A stretch of 64,000 nt of DNA from Terriglobia bacterium (GTDB taxonomy: Bacteria; Acidobacteriota; Terriglobia; JAJPHL01): positions 1-64,000 of the forward strand of contig JAJPHL010000041.1 of the NCBI GenBank assembly GCA_021325275.1, given 5' to 3'. Under the pieces are notes generated by a model. That model ran no database searches. It saw only the letters and a program-made list of their open reading frames with translations, and had not been told where the DNA came from. Position numbers and translations under genes: made by a program. Of the stretch, positions 23,907-32,057 are shown in pieces (the stretch's first letter is position 1; every line of letters starts with the position of its first letter).

Positions 23907-25012
23907 CGGCCTGCCGCCATTTCCGCCACGCGCTCGGCGGCGCGGGTCATGGGATCGCCGTCGGTCGCCAGGAGTCGCGAGACTTCGGCCAATCCGCGGC
24001 GTTGGTCGTCGCGCGCCGTCGATGACTCGAGGAGGCGCGCCGCCTCGGCGGCTACGGCTTGCGGTGTGAATGCGTCTTGAATCAATTCTTCGACAACCCT
24101 GCGTCCCGCGACGAGGTTCACCATGCTGTAATAGGGCGTTCGTACCAAGAGACGCCCCACACGCCACGTAGGTTGCGTCACTTTGTAGACTACCACCATT
24201 GGCGCGCCCAGAAGCGCGGCTTCCACCGTGACTGTGCCCGAGGCTACGATCGAGACGTCGGCGTGGGCCAGGAGGTCCCACGAGGCTGACGGCCCCGAGA
24301 TTTGCGTGGCGCCGGGCGCGACATCGGCGCCCGCGATTCCCGGCGCCAGCGCCACCGCCGGCTGCGCGGGAAGTCGCTTCGCGGCGTCCAGCATGCCCGG
24401 TAAGTTCAAGGCGATTTCCTTGCGCCGGCTTCCGGGCAGCAACGCGACAAGCGGCCGCGCAGGATCAAGGTTCCAGCGTGCGAAAAACTCGGCGCGCGGC
24501 ATGGCCGGCTCGATCCGACGCGCCAGCGGATGGCCGATGTACTCGGCGTTGACACCGCGGTCGCGGAACCATGCTTCTTCGAACGGAAAGATGCACAGAA
24601 GCCGGCGGACGAGTCGCGCAATCTGCCGCGTGCGCCACGGCCGCCACGCCCAAGCCTGCGGAGCTACTAGATAAAGTACTGGTATATCTATTTTCTGTAA
24701 TTGCTTGGCAACGCGCAGGTTAAAGTCCGGTGAATCGACCAGGATCGCGAGCTTGGGCCGCCGCCGTTCGGCTTCTTTCACTAGATTCTTGAAGTGTCCG
24801 TAGATGCGCGGGATGTCGCTGAGGACTTCCTTTAGACCTACCGTGGAAAGCGCCGACGCGTCGACGGTGACTTCGCATCCGGCGGCTTTTAGGCGCTCGC
24901 CGGCGCATCCGAAAAAGCTGACGTTGGGGTCTTGGCGGTGCACGGCTTCAGCCAACCATGCGGCGTACCGGTCGCCGGATGCTTCACCGGCGGAAATCAA
25001 AATGTCGGACAC
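23903..25012 (-). CDS. lpxB: Lipid-A-disaccharide synthase
   Basis: A 369-residue GT19 glycosyltransferase that joins lipid X to UDP-2,3-diacylglucosamine in lipid A synthesis at the inner membrane. Clear family motifs are ISAGEASGDRYAAWL, ILVDSPDFNLRVAKQL, YLVAPQAWAWRPWR, EYIGHPLARRI and LLPGSRRKEI. GTG 25012 is chosen because it places SDILISAGEASGD at the N terminus and lies 6 nt after TACAAT. The downstream M1-like gene is translationally coupled. No other lpx gene is in the window. Confidence 0.95.
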   Translation of the reverse strand: MSDILISAGEASGDRYAAWLAEAVHRQDPNVSFFGCAGERLKAAGCEVTVDASALSTVGLKEVLSDIPRIYGHFKNLVKEAERRRPKLAILVDSPDFNLRVAKQLQKIDIPVLYLVAPQAWAWRPWRTRQIARLVRRLLCIFPFEEAWFRDRGVNAEYIGHPLARRIEPAMPRAEFFARWNLDPARPLVALLPGSRRKEIALNLPGMLDAAKRLPAQPAVALAPGIAGADVAPGATQISGPSASWDLLAHADVSIVASGTVTVEAALLGAPMVVVYKVTQPTWRVGRLLVRTPYYSMVNLVAGRRVVEELIQDAFTPQAVAAEAARLLESSTARDDQRRGLAEVSRLLATDGDPMTRAAERVAEMAAGR

Positions 25013-25018
25013 AAGACC

Positions 25019-25024
25019 ATTGTA
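25019..25024 (-). promoter_or_regulatory. -10 box of the predicted leaderless lpxB transcript
   Basis: TACAAT on the minus strand, 6 nt before GTG 25012, with no Shine-Dalgarno sequence. Confidence 0.55.
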
Positions 25025-25052
25025 TCGCGGGGTGGTTTGCCCGGTTGCAGTT

Positions 25053-25132
25053 GTCAGAACCATTCGCGGTAGCGAATGGGTGCGCCGGCGCCGGCATTCG
25101 CGAGCCGATCCGCTACCGCGGATGGTTCTGAC
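25053..25132. repeat. Inverted repeat between divergent lpxB and the 25174 gene
   Basis: GTCAGAACCATTCGCGGTAG (25053) pairs imperfectly with CTACCGCGGATGGTTCTGAC, ending at 25132. An inner CGCCGGCGCCGGC palindrome is in the loop. It fills the space between two divergent promoters, so a regulatory role is possible. Confidence 0.8.
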
Positions 25133-25173
25133 TCAACGACGCGGCGGTTTGGCGCGTCTGACATCATATAAGG

Positions 25174-27624
25174 ATGAGAGTGCACGCCGCCGTTCTCGCG
25201 CTTGTGGTGTCGATACCGGCGGTGCTGGTAAGTCAATCTGCGTTGACTTTTGAGAAAACCGAGTACACCGTGCGCGCGGGACAGCCGGTGGAACTGGCGG
25301 TCGCGCCCGAGTCGCGCGATTTTCTGAAGAATGCGGTGGAACGTCGCGTGAGCTTGCGGGGCAAAGAAGCGTCGCCACGGATCACTGTTGCCCCGAACGC
25401 CGACGGCACGGCGATCCTGTTGGCCGCGTCGCTTTCCGCCACTCCCGGCGACTACTCCGTCGATGTAACCGCGTCGTCGCCCGGAAGCGACACGCGAACC
25501 GCCGCGATTACGGTACACGTGCTGGCGCGCGAGTCTCCCACGATGGTCGCGGGCGCTGCGGCGGCCACGCCGCCGCCGGTGATTCTGATCAACGGTTGGA
25601 CGCCCGGATCCACCTCGTGTGGACTCGATGCATCTTTTCTGGGCGGCACCTTCGGCACGCTCGGATCAAAGTTAAACGCCAGCGGCATCCCCACGGTCTA
25701 TTACTTCGACACGTGCGCGGAGTGTCCGAACTGCACGATTGAAAACCTGGGAATCATGCTGAACGATTTGATCAACGGCACCGCGACCACGCCCGGCATC
25801 GAGTACACCAACGGGATGCTCGTGCCGCAGATCGACATCATCGCCTTCGACATGGGTGGACTGGTGGCGCGCGCGTATCTCAGTGGATTTCAGCCCAACG
25901 GTGCATTCGCCACGCCGGTGAATTCGCGAATCCGCAAGCTGATCGAAATTGCCGTGCCGAATTTCGGGACGTTTCTCGCGACCAACTCGTCGCAGAGTCC
26001 GCAGACGCTGGAACTCGCGCCGGGCAGTCCGTTGATTTGGAATCTAGCGCGATGGAATCAAGGTTCCGACGATTTGCGCGGCGTCGACGCGCTGGCGATC
26101 ATCGGAAACGCCGGCGCACTCAACGGTGCGAGCGGTGGAACCACCGGGTACAGCGACGGCGTGGTGTCGACCACCAGCGCGTCGATCGGATTCGCCACTG
26201 GAATTGCGGCGAATCGCACCCGGATTTTGCCGTACTGCCACACCACCAACAATCCGCTGGTGAGTTGCGCGTCGGGAGCGGCGCCGATCGCCTTCGTCGA
26301 TTTGGCGCCGCAAACGCTCACGATCATCGACTCATTTCTCACCGGCACCACCACGTGGCAATCCACCGGGACGGCGCCGGCGGCCGACACGTTTCTCGCC
26401 ACGCTCGGCGGCGTGTTGTTTGCGCTCGAAACGGCTTCGAACGTGATCGTGTCCGATGTGACTTCGGTGTCATTGGGCTCTGTCGCCATGCAAGCGGGCG
26501 TACCGGCGGGCGAGTTTTACTACACGGATTTTGTGAAGGGCAGCGGCGCCCTGATTTTGAAGAGCTCGTCGCTTGGATCGCTGAATTGCATGAACTACTT
26601 GCCGGTCGCCGGGCGTTACTCGTCGGTGCGCTGCAAGGAGTCGCCGTATATTACCGGCGTGTCGCCGGAGGAAAGCGGCAGCGCGGCGGTGGTGGCGGCG
26701 GGCGCGACGATCACCATCAGCGGATCGGGCTTCGGGTCGCGTTGCAACGGCTGCGCGGTGACCGCGTTTTTCCAAGCCACCACGCCGGGCATCGCGCTCG
26801 CGACTCCCTCGTGGACGAATACGGCGATCACCGCGACGATTCCTTCGGCCTTCCAAGGTTTCTTTGAGCTTGTCGTGACCGCGGCCACCGGCACCGACAG
26901 CATCAACATTGTGGTGCAGTCGGCCACCACGCCGGTGCTGAACGCGGCGGGCGTGGTGAACGGCGCGGACTACACGGCCACGCTGGCGCCTGGCTCGATC
27001 GCGTCGGCGTTCGGTACATCGCTGGCGACGAGCACGGCCAGCGCCACGGCGGTGCCGCTGCCCAACACTTTGGCCAGCGCGCAACTGCTGGTGAACGGAT
27101 CGGTCGCGCCGCTCTTCTACGTGTCACCGGCGCAGATGAATTTCCAAGTGCCGTTTGGCGTGTCGGGATCGACGACCTTCCAAGTTTCCGCGGCGGGACT
27201 TTCTACTTCGACGATCACCGCGAATGTCGCCGCCACCGCGCCGGGAATTTTCAGCGTAGATTCGTCCGGCACGGGGCAGGGCACGGTCTTGAATCAGGAT
27301 TTTTCGGCGAATAGCGCGTCGAATCCCGCGACCGTTGGTTCCGTGATTCAAATTTACTGCACAGGACTCGGGGACGTGATGCCTACGCTGGCTGCGGGCG
27401 CGGCCGGCGCGACTAGCGCGCCGTTCAACGCGACCGTCGCGATGCCGTCCGTGACGATCAACGGCGTGAATGCGCCGGTGCAATTCTCCGCGATCGCGCC
27501 GGGGTTCGTCGGCTTGTATCAAGTGAACGCGCAAGTACCGCCGGGCGTTTCGGGCAGCACGCTGTCGCTGCAAATTTCGGTGAGCGGTACGGTGTCGAAC
27601 ACCGTGACGGTCGCAGTGAAGTGA
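25174..27624 (+). CDS. Secreted lipase-fold protein with IPT/TIG and TIGR03437 domains
   Basis: An 816-residue exported protein (signal MRVHAAVLALVVSIPAVLVS). After an N-terminal beta region (about 20-120) comes an alpha/beta-hydrolase segment starting PPVILINGWTPGSTSCG. At the nucleophile elbow, where lipases read AHSMGGLVAR, it reads IIAFDMGGLVARAYL, so Ser is Asp and the preceding His is Phe. An IPT/TIG-like domain follows (about 490-590, ITISGSGFGSRCNGC), then the TIGR03437 module (about 595-816, GTVLNQDFSANSA, IAPGFVGLYQVNAQVPPG). Asp nucleophiles occur in epoxide hydrolases and haloalkane dehalogenases, so inactivity is not assured. The alternative start GTG 25180 cannot be excluded. 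Confidence 0.82.
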   Translation: MRVHAAVLALVVSIPAVLVSQSALTFEKTEYTVRAGQPVELAVAPESRDFLKNAVERRVSLRGKEASPRITVAPNADGTAILLAASLSATPGDYSVDVTASSPGSDTRTAAITVHVLARESPTMVAGAAAATPPPVILINGWTPGSTSCGLDASFLGGTFGTLGSKLNASGIPTVYYFDTCAECPNCTIENLGIMLNDLINGTATTPGIEYTNGMLVPQIDIIAFDMGGLVARAYLSGFQPNGAFATPVNSRIRKLIEIAVPNFGTFLATNSSQSPQTLELAPGSPLIWNLARWNQGSDDLRGVDALAIIGNAGALNGASGGTTGYSDGVVSTTSASIGFATGIAANRTRILPYCHTTNNPLVSCASGAAPIAFVDLAPQTLTIIDSFLTGTTTWQSTGTAPAADTFLATLGGVLFALETASNVIVSDVTSVSLGSVAMQAGVPAGEFYYTDFVKGSGALILKSSSLGSLNCMNYLPVAGRYSSVRCKESPYITGVSPEESGSAAVVAAGATITISGSGFGSRCNGCAVTAFFQATTPGIALATPSWTNTAITATIPSAFQGFFELVVTAATGTDSINIVVQSATTPVLNAAGVVNGADYTATLAPGSIASAFGTSLATSTASATAVPLPNTLASAQLLVNGSVAPLFYVSPAQMNFQVPFGVSGSTTFQVSAAGLSTSTITANVAATAPGIFSVDSSGTGQGTVLNQDFSANSASNPATVGSVIQIYCTGLGDVMPTLAAGAAGATSAPFNATVAMPSVTINGVNAPVQFSAIAPGFVGLYQVNAQVPPGVSGSTLSLQISVSGTVSNTVTVAVK

Positions 27625-27631
27625 AGCGCGA

Positions 27632-28126
27632 TCACAGTTCGGGCAGATCGTGGCTTTTGAGGCTGTCCTGCAGAATCTCCAGATTGATGTAGGCTCCCGC
27701 TGCCAAGAGTTTCCGATACGCGGTGGCAAGATCGTCGAGCAGTTTCAAGCCGAACGCGTCTTCGAGCACGCCGACCGTGCCCAAAACGTTCAAGCCTTCC
27801 TCCTGCGCGGTTCTTCGTGCCTTCCGATCGTCGAGTAGCACGAGGTCAGCCCGGAGTTCCTTGGCAAGCTCTATGGCGCTGGTCTCGCCGATGCCAAGGC
27901 CGGTTCGGAGCGGCGTTAATCGATCCGTGCCGCTCATCGCTGGGCGAACCTTGATCCACGAGGCGGTTGAAATCTCGACGGCAGCGGGAAGATGTTGCCC
28001 CGACCTTGTGAGTTCCTCGAAAACTTCGGGAGTGATGGTGATCTCGCCGTAAAGTTTCGGCAGAAGATCTAGGTGACCGATCTTGGTGAGTACGATGAGC
28101 GGAGAGGAGTTCGATACGACGATCAC
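27632..28126 (-). CDS. DUF3368/PIN-like toxin of a UPF0175 pair
   Basis: A 164-residue PIN-like protein, probably a ribonuclease toxin. It starts MIVVSNSSPLIVLTKIGHLD, the standard DUF3368 beginning, where Asn/Ser stand at the place of the first PIN aspartate. Further acidic residues lie in GIGETSAIELAKEL and LVLLDDRKARRTAQ, matching the PIN core. GTG 28126 overlaps the antitoxin stop in GTGA; the longer frame to 28165 lies inside the antitoxin gene. The antitoxin-first order and coupling are typical. Catalysis is not proven by the sequence. Confidence 0.87.
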   Translation of the reverse strand: MIVVSNSSPLIVLTKIGHLDLLPKLYGEITITPEVFEELTRSGQHLPAAVEISTASWIKVRPAMSGTDRLTPLRTGLGIGETSAIELAKELRADLVLLDDRKARRTAQEEGLNVLGTVGVLEDAFGLKLLDDLATAYRKLLAAGAYINLEILQDSLKSHDLPEL

Positions 28127-28389
28127 GATCTGAGGTTGGCGATGGTTCGGCGGTCGTCGTCCCAATCTTCTGATCCGTAGCTCAGCGGCGTGACTCCGTG
28201 CATGGCCGCGAAGTCCATGAACATCGCCAGCGGCGTGGCCGATAGGTCCGCCGCTCGGCCGAGCGACACCTCACCTTCGCGAAACAGCTCGAGGGCAATT
28301 AGCTTCGCAGCTTCCTCGGATACGTCTCCGGTATCTAATTTGGCTGCGGCAACCAAGTCTGACGGTAGCTGAACGTTCACGGATGCCAT
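28123..28389 (-). CDS. UPF0175 family antitoxin
   Basis: An 88-residue protein of the UPF0175 family, partners of DUF3368 toxins. A short N-terminal strand (VNVQLPSDLVAAA) is followed by helices LIALELFREGEVSLGRAADL, which include the helix-turn-helix-like part, and MFMDFAAMHGVTPL. It probably binds DNA to repress its own operon as well as neutralising the toxin. AGGAGG touches ATG 28389 with zero spacing, too close for normal use, while TAAGCT lies 6 nt upstream, so a leaderless start is also plausible. Confidence 0.88.
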   Translation of the reverse strand: MASVNVQLPSDLVAAAKLDTGDVSEEAAKLIALELFREGEVSLGRAADLSATPLAMFMDFAAMHGVTPLSYGSEDWDDDRRTIANLRS

Positions 28390-28395
28390 CCTCCT

Positions 28396-28401
28396 AGCTT
28401 A
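28396..28401 (-). promoter_or_regulatory. -10 box of the UPF0175/DUF3368 operon
   Basis: TAAGCT on the minus strand, 6 nt before ATG 28389. The six bases between are AGGAGG, so the site is ambiguous between leaderless and Shine-Dalgarno use. Confidence 0.4.
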
Positions 28402-28431
28402 GCGCAATTTCATTCGCGAGGAAATCTGACG

Positions 28432-28437
28432 TATACT
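28432..28437 (+). promoter_or_regulatory. -10 box of the 28445 gene
   Basis: TATACT lies 7 nt before ATG 28445, with no Shine-Dalgarno sequence, so a leaderless transcript is predicted. Confidence 0.55.
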
Positions 28438-28444
28438 CGCCAAC

Positions 28445-29386
28445 ATGAACTTCACTCGTCGCGATCTTGGAAAAATGGCGTTGGCCGCCGTGCCGGCCGC
28501 AAAGCTCTTGGCGTTGGCAAAGCCCGATTCCAAATGGGGCGGCGTGCAAATCGGCATCAACGCGCCGTACAGCTTCCACAACATGCCCGCGGACAACGAC
28601 AGCGTGCTCGCCGACATCGTGGAACTCGGGCTCAGCGCGGTGGAACTGCGCTCGCAACCGATCGAGCAATTACTGGGCGCGCCGAAGGTCACCGGCGCGG
28701 GCCGCAACGCCACGGACGAGAAAAAAGCCGCCGCCAAAGCATCCGCCGAGGAACTCGCCAAGTGGCGCAGGGGCGCTTCCATGGAGAAAATCGCGGAAGC
28801 CGGCAAGAAATGGCGCGACGCCGGCGTGAAAATCGAGATTGTGAAGTTCGACGGCGTCGACACCATGCCGGACGACGTGGCCGATTACACGTTCCGGTTC
28901 GCCAAGGCCCTCGGCGCCCGCGCGATTTCCTGCGAAATTCCGTTGAGCCGCACCAAATGGTACGGGGAATTCGCGGCGAAACACAAAATGATGGTGGGGT
29001 ATCACGGCCACACCAACATCACCGATCCCGAGGCGTTTGGGCGTCCCGAAAGTTGGGAGCAGGCGATGACGTATTCGCCGTACAACGGCATTAACCTGGA
29101 CATCGGCCATTTCATCGCCGGAAACAGCAAGTCGCCGGTGGAGTTTTTGAAGAAGCACGTCGACCGGATCACGCACATTCATCTGAAGGACCGCAAACTG
29201 AACGGCGGCCCGAATTTCCCGTGGGGTCAAGGCGACACGCCGATCAAGGAAGTGTTGCAACTGATGAAGAAGGAAAAGTATCCGTTCCAAGGCACGATCG
29301 AATTTGAGTATACGGTGCCCGAGGGTTCGACGGTGATGGCAGAATGCGCCAAGTGCGTCGCGTATTGCAAGGACGCGTTGGCGTAG
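28445..29386 (+). CDS. Tat-exported sugar phosphate isomerase/epimerase-like protein
   Basis: A 313-residue xylose-isomerase-like TIM-barrel protein. The N terminus MNFTRRDLGKMALAAVPAAK contains a twin-arginine motif, so export in folded, metallated form is expected. Barrel motifs include VGYHGHTNITD, NLDIGHFIAGN, THIHLKDRKLNGGPNFPWGQ and GTIEFEYTVPEG, giving plausible metal ligands (His, Asp, His, Glu). This K-D-R and P-W-G-Q-G pattern is common in acidobacterial and planctomycetal sugar epimerases of unknown substrate. It is preceded by a leaderless-type promoter and is probably monocistronic. Confidence 0.87.
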   Translation: MNFTRRDLGKMALAAVPAAKLLALAKPDSKWGGVQIGINAPYSFHNMPADNDSVLADIVELGLSAVELRSQPIEQLLGAPKVTGAGRNATDEKKAAAKASAEELAKWRRGASMEKIAEAGKKWRDAGVKIEIVKFDGVDTMPDDVADYTFRFAKALGARAISCEIPLSRTKWYGEFAAKHKMMVGYHGHTNITDPEAFGRPESWEQAMTYSPYNGINLDIGHFIAGNSKSPVEFLKKHVDRITHIHLKDRKLNGGPNFPWGQGDTPIKEVLQLMKKEKYPFQGTIEFEYTVPEGSTVMAECAKCVAYCKDALA

Positions 29387-29404
29387 CCCGCGCACGAATG
29401 GAGC

Positions 29405-29410
29405 TACACT
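29405..29410 (+). promoter_or_regulatory. -10 box of the broken 29417 gene
   Basis: TACACT lies 6 nt before ATG 29417, with no Shine-Dalgarno sequence. This matches the leaderless pattern of intact genes in the window. Confidence 0.45.
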
Positions 29411-29416
29411 GAAGTC

Positions 29417-29511
29417 ATGACCGAATTGCGATCGCTGACACCTGAGGAATTAGCGCATGAATTGTCGGTCGGTTCATCTTGCCGGTCCCGCAGCAGCTTG
29501 AGGGCAGCTCA
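29417..29511 (+). pseudogene. 5' remnant of a gene cut short by a palindromic element
   Basis: After a leaderless-type promoter, ATG 29417 opens a frame that reads MTELRSLTPEELAHELSVGS for about 20 codons, like a normal protein start. It then becomes repeat-derived and enters the inverted-repeat element at 29512. The frame continues to 29686 only as translated repeat. No matching 3' part is recognisable beyond the element, so the rest was probably deleted. The original function cannot be told. Confidence 0.45.
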
Positions 29512-29820
29512 GCCCCAAAGGAGTCTGTGTGACAACTCAGCCCCGCGCAGGGGCGAGCTATGTCAGCCCAGGTCGGAGCCGGAGCGTTTTTTGCTCCGGC
29601 TCCGACCTGGGTCGCGTCGGATTATGAAATGGAGTCCTGAAAGGACGACCCAAACCTCATTCGCCTGCGTCGCTCTGATTTTTTGAATCGCGCTTTCAGC
29701 GCTTCGTTCTACCGCACTGTAACCCAGGCCTGCGCCGGAGCAAAAAAACGCTCCGGCTTCGACCTGGGCTGTCATAGCTCGCCCCTTCAGGGCGAATTTT
29801 CACACAGACTCCTTCGGGAC
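29512..29820. repeat. 309-bp element with about 85-bp inverted ends
   Basis: The left end CCCAAAGGAGTCTGTGTGA continues through AGCTATGTCAGCCCAGGTC to GGAGCGTTTTTTGCTCCGG. The right end is its complement: GGAGCAAAAAAACGCTCCGG, GACCTGGGCTGTCATAGCTC, TCACACAGACTCCTTCGGG. The 130-bp centre carries small hairpins such as GTCCTGAAAGGAC and GCGCTTTCAGCGC. No ORF of note is inside, so it is a MITE-like, non-autonomous element. No target duplication was identified. Confidence 0.85.
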
Positions 29821-29842
29821 TCGCGAATGAGAAGTCTCGTCA

Positions 29843-30661
29843 TCACTTCTTCCGCGCCGCCAGCGCGTTTTCGTACTCGTGTAGTTGTCGCAGCGCATCC
29901 TCGCGATAGCCGGGCGGAAATGCCGGCGATTCGACGGCGCGCTTCTGCGTCGCGACGGCCTTCTCCAAATCACCCGACCGGAAATAGGCGAGCGCCAGCA
30001 CTGTCAGATAAGTCGGGTTGGGCGAGAGTTCGAAGGCGTGCTGGATCAACGCAATCGCCTTTGGAAAATCACGATGCGCGGGATCGGCGCAATCTGCGTA
30101 GATGCCGGCCGCCAAATTGTACGCCTCGGCCCATTGTGGCCGGAGCCGCGCCGCGCTCTCAAAATCGGCGGCGGCACCAACGCAATCCTTCGCGATTCGT
30201 AGGGAGCGGCCGCGCCGGACAAACAGAAATGCCTCGTCCGGATGCAACTCGATCGCCCGGTTGTAATCGGCAATCGCGGCGTCGCGCTGGTTGAGTGAGT
30301 GTTCCGCCTCGGCGCGTCGAAGGTACGCGTCCCAGCCGGCGGGATCGCGGTCGATTCGCGCGGTGAAGTACGCGACGGCGTTGTCGAGCGCGATCGCGTC
30401 GCTCTTGTTCACCCAGCCGACCGCCTGGTCGCCCGCACCGTTGGCCTTGATCCAGATGCGGTCACCTTCCACACGCTCGACCACGGCGACAATGTTTACG
30501 CCGAGACCATCCGGTTTGATCAATTTGGTTTGTCCCGCGGCGTCGACCCCAAAGTAGTCGCCGAAACCCTTGAGCATGACGATCCGGCCAGTCGATTGTG
30601 GCCAAACGTACGACGCTGCGAGCATCAGGAGCAAGATCGTTCTTGGGCGGGTAGAAAGCAT
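29843..30661 (-). CDS. Secreted SH3-like and TPR protein
   Basis: A 272-residue protein, probably exported (MLSTRPRTILLLMLAASYVWP, then QS). An N-terminal region (about 25-85) with RIWIKANGAGDQAVGWVNKSD resembles a small SH3-like barrel. The C-terminal region (about 90-265) contains TPR units such as WDAYLRRAEAEHSLNQRDAA, IADYNRAIELHPDEAFLFVR and LTVLALAYFRSGDLEKAV. It is likely a periplasmic scaffold. ATG 30661 is chosen because it opens the signal peptide; the frame extends to 30751 without support. No partner is evident. Confidence 0.8.
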   Translation of the reverse strand: MLSTRPRTILLLMLAASYVWPQSTGRIVMLKGFGDYFGVDAAGQTKLIKPDGLGVNIVAVVERVEGDRIWIKANGAGDQAVGWVNKSDAIALDNAVAYFTARIDRDPAGWDAYLRRAEAEHSLNQRDAAIADYNRAIELHPDEAFLFVRRGRSLRIAKDCVGAAADFESAARLRPQWAEAYNLAAGIYADCADPAHRDFPKAIALIQHAFELSPNPTYLTVLALAYFRSGDLEKAVATQKRAVESPAFPPGYREDALRQLHEYENALAARKK

Positions 30662-30729
30662 CGCTCGTTGCACGTTAGACGCTGCTGGCCGGGCGGAGGA
30701 TAGGACGGTATGAGGCATCGGAGGAATCA

Positions 30730-30801
30730 GCCACGGAGGCACGGAGAGCACCGAGAACTACAACACGGGGTTTCTCGGTGTTCTCGGTGTCTCGGTGGCT
30801 A
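30730..30801. repeat. Hairpin of iterated CACGGAG/CACCGAGAA words
   Basis: GCCACGGAGGCACGGAGAGC with ACCGAGAAC faces TTCTCGGTGTTCTCGGTGTC with TCGGTGGC. A related half-site is at 58723-58758. It lies between two same-strand genes. Confidence 0.85.
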
Positions 30802-30808
30802 ATCACCG

Positions 30809-31744
30809 CTACTCTGAAATCATTCCGATGGTGCGCAGCCACGTTTCCACCAACTGCGGCCAGGCGGTAATCGCGAATTTGGTGCGCCGCAATCCAAACG
30901 CATGGCGGCCTTCCGGGTAGATGTGAATCTCCGCTGGAACACCGGCGTTTTTCAGCGCGATGTAGTAGACCAGCGAATTGTTGACGGGGTCCACGTCGTC
31001 GTTCTCCGCTTGGACGATAAAAGTCGGCGGGGTGTTTTTCGTGACCGGCACCGTGGAGACCAACTCGAACTTCCTTTCATTGATCCACAAATGCCCCGGA
31101 TACAGAACCACGGAGAAATCCGGGCGGCAGCTCTGTTTGTCGGCGGCGTCGACGGGCGGATACAGGCGCTTGTCGAAATGCGTGCTGATGTCCGCTGACA
31201 AGTGCCCGCCGGCGGAGAATCCCAGCACGCCGACTTTGTGAGGATCGATGTGCCACTCCGCGGCGTGCAGGCGGATCAAGCCCATGGCGCGCTGCGCGTC
31301 TTGCAAAGCCATCTCAATTTTCGGGTGAATGACGCATTTGCATCGCGGATCGCGCGACGGTCCACCGCCGGGCACGCGGTATTTCAGCACGACGCACGTC
31401 ACGCCTTTCGACGTGAGCCAGTCGCAAACTTCGGTGCCTTCGAGATCGATGGCCAGGACTTGATATCCGCCGCCGGGAAAAACCAACACCGCCGCGCCGG
31501 TGTTTTTGCCAGAGGGAGAATAAACGGTGATCGTGGGGCGCGAGACGTTGGAAATATACGTCCACGATTTGCCGGCGACCAAATTTTCGGCCGTCGCCAC
31601 CGATTCCGATTCACTTGTGATCGCGATATCGGAAGCGGGCGCCGCGCCCGGCCACAGCGCGATTTGCGGATGTCCCGGTGGCGGCTGCCAAGTTTTTTGA
31701 GCGAAGAGTGAGGAAACGCACAGGAAGAGAACGCAAGTTTTCAC
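30809..31744 (-). CDS. Secreted alpha/beta-hydrolase (BD-FAE/esterase-like)
   Basis: A 311-residue exported hydrolase (signal VKTCVLFLCVSSLFAQ, read from a GTG start). The oxyanion region is VLVFPGGGYQVLAIDLEG, the nucleophile Ser is in VGVLGFSAGGHLSADI, Asp in QAENDDVDPVNNSL and His in YPEGRHAFGLR, so the triad is complete. The family includes acetylxylan and carbohydrate esterases. GTG 31744 is supported by TATCCT exactly 6 nt upstream; the frame to 31945 reads through hairpin repeats. Substrate unknown, though a plant-polymer ester would fit soil Acidobacteriota. Confidence 0.87.
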   Translation of the reverse strand: MKTCVLFLCVSSLFAQKTWQPPPGHPQIALWPGAAPASDIAITSESESVATAENLVAGKSWTYISNVSRPTITVYSPSGKNTGAAVLVFPGGGYQVLAIDLEGTEVCDWLTSKGVTCVVLKYRVPGGGPSRDPRCKCVIHPKIEMALQDAQRAMGLIRLHAAEWHIDPHKVGVLGFSAGGHLSADISTHFDKRLYPPVDAADKQSCRPDFSVVLYPGHLWINERKFELVSTVPVTKNTPPTFIVQAENDDVDPVNNSLVYYIALKNAGVPAEIHIYPEGRHAFGLRRTKFAITAWPQLVETWLRTIGMISE

Positions 31745-31750
31745 GCAGAC

Positions 31751-31756
31751 AGGATA
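31751..31756 (-). promoter_or_regulatory. -10 box of the predicted leaderless esterase gene
   Basis: TATCCT on the minus strand, 6 nt before GTG 31744, with no Shine-Dalgarno sequence. Confidence 0.5.
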
Positions 31757-31791
31757 ACGCAATGGGCCGCGACAGTAATGGAGCGTTCGAA

Positions 31792-31972
31792 TTTCTGGCG
31801 GCTCCGCCGCTGCTTTGTGCGGAAGGGTTGCGCCCTTCCGCGAGGCATCCTCTTTAGAATTGCGAGGCGATGTCTTGCTCAAGCGAGACATCGCCTCGCA
31901 CGAAGGGTGGCTACGGTTCTTCGGAAAGGCAAAGCCTTTCCGCACAAAGTAGCGGCGAAGCCGCTAGAAACT
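31792..31972. repeat. Nested hairpin element between the 30809 and 32058 genes
   Basis: The left arm TTTCTGGCGGCTCCGCCGCT and TTTGTGCGGAAGGG is mirrored by CCTTTCCGCACAAAGTAGCG and GCGAAGCCGCTAGAAA. The centre is a separate hairpin, TGCGAGGCGATGTCTTGCTC with GAGACATCGCCTCGCA. It fills most of a 313-nt gap, and nothing else was seen there. Confidence 0.85.
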
Positions 31973-32057
31973 CAGACTGACCCACTACCGGAGCGGCGCC
32001 GACGTTTGCCATTGGTGTAAAGCCCGGTGCGAAAACACGAGATGCCGGTTGTGCGGC

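Noticed and set aside
23907-24281. N-terminal extension of the M1-like protein
   Set aside because: It lies wholly within lpxB in another frame and is Arg/Gly-rich; the signal peptide starts at ATG 23906.
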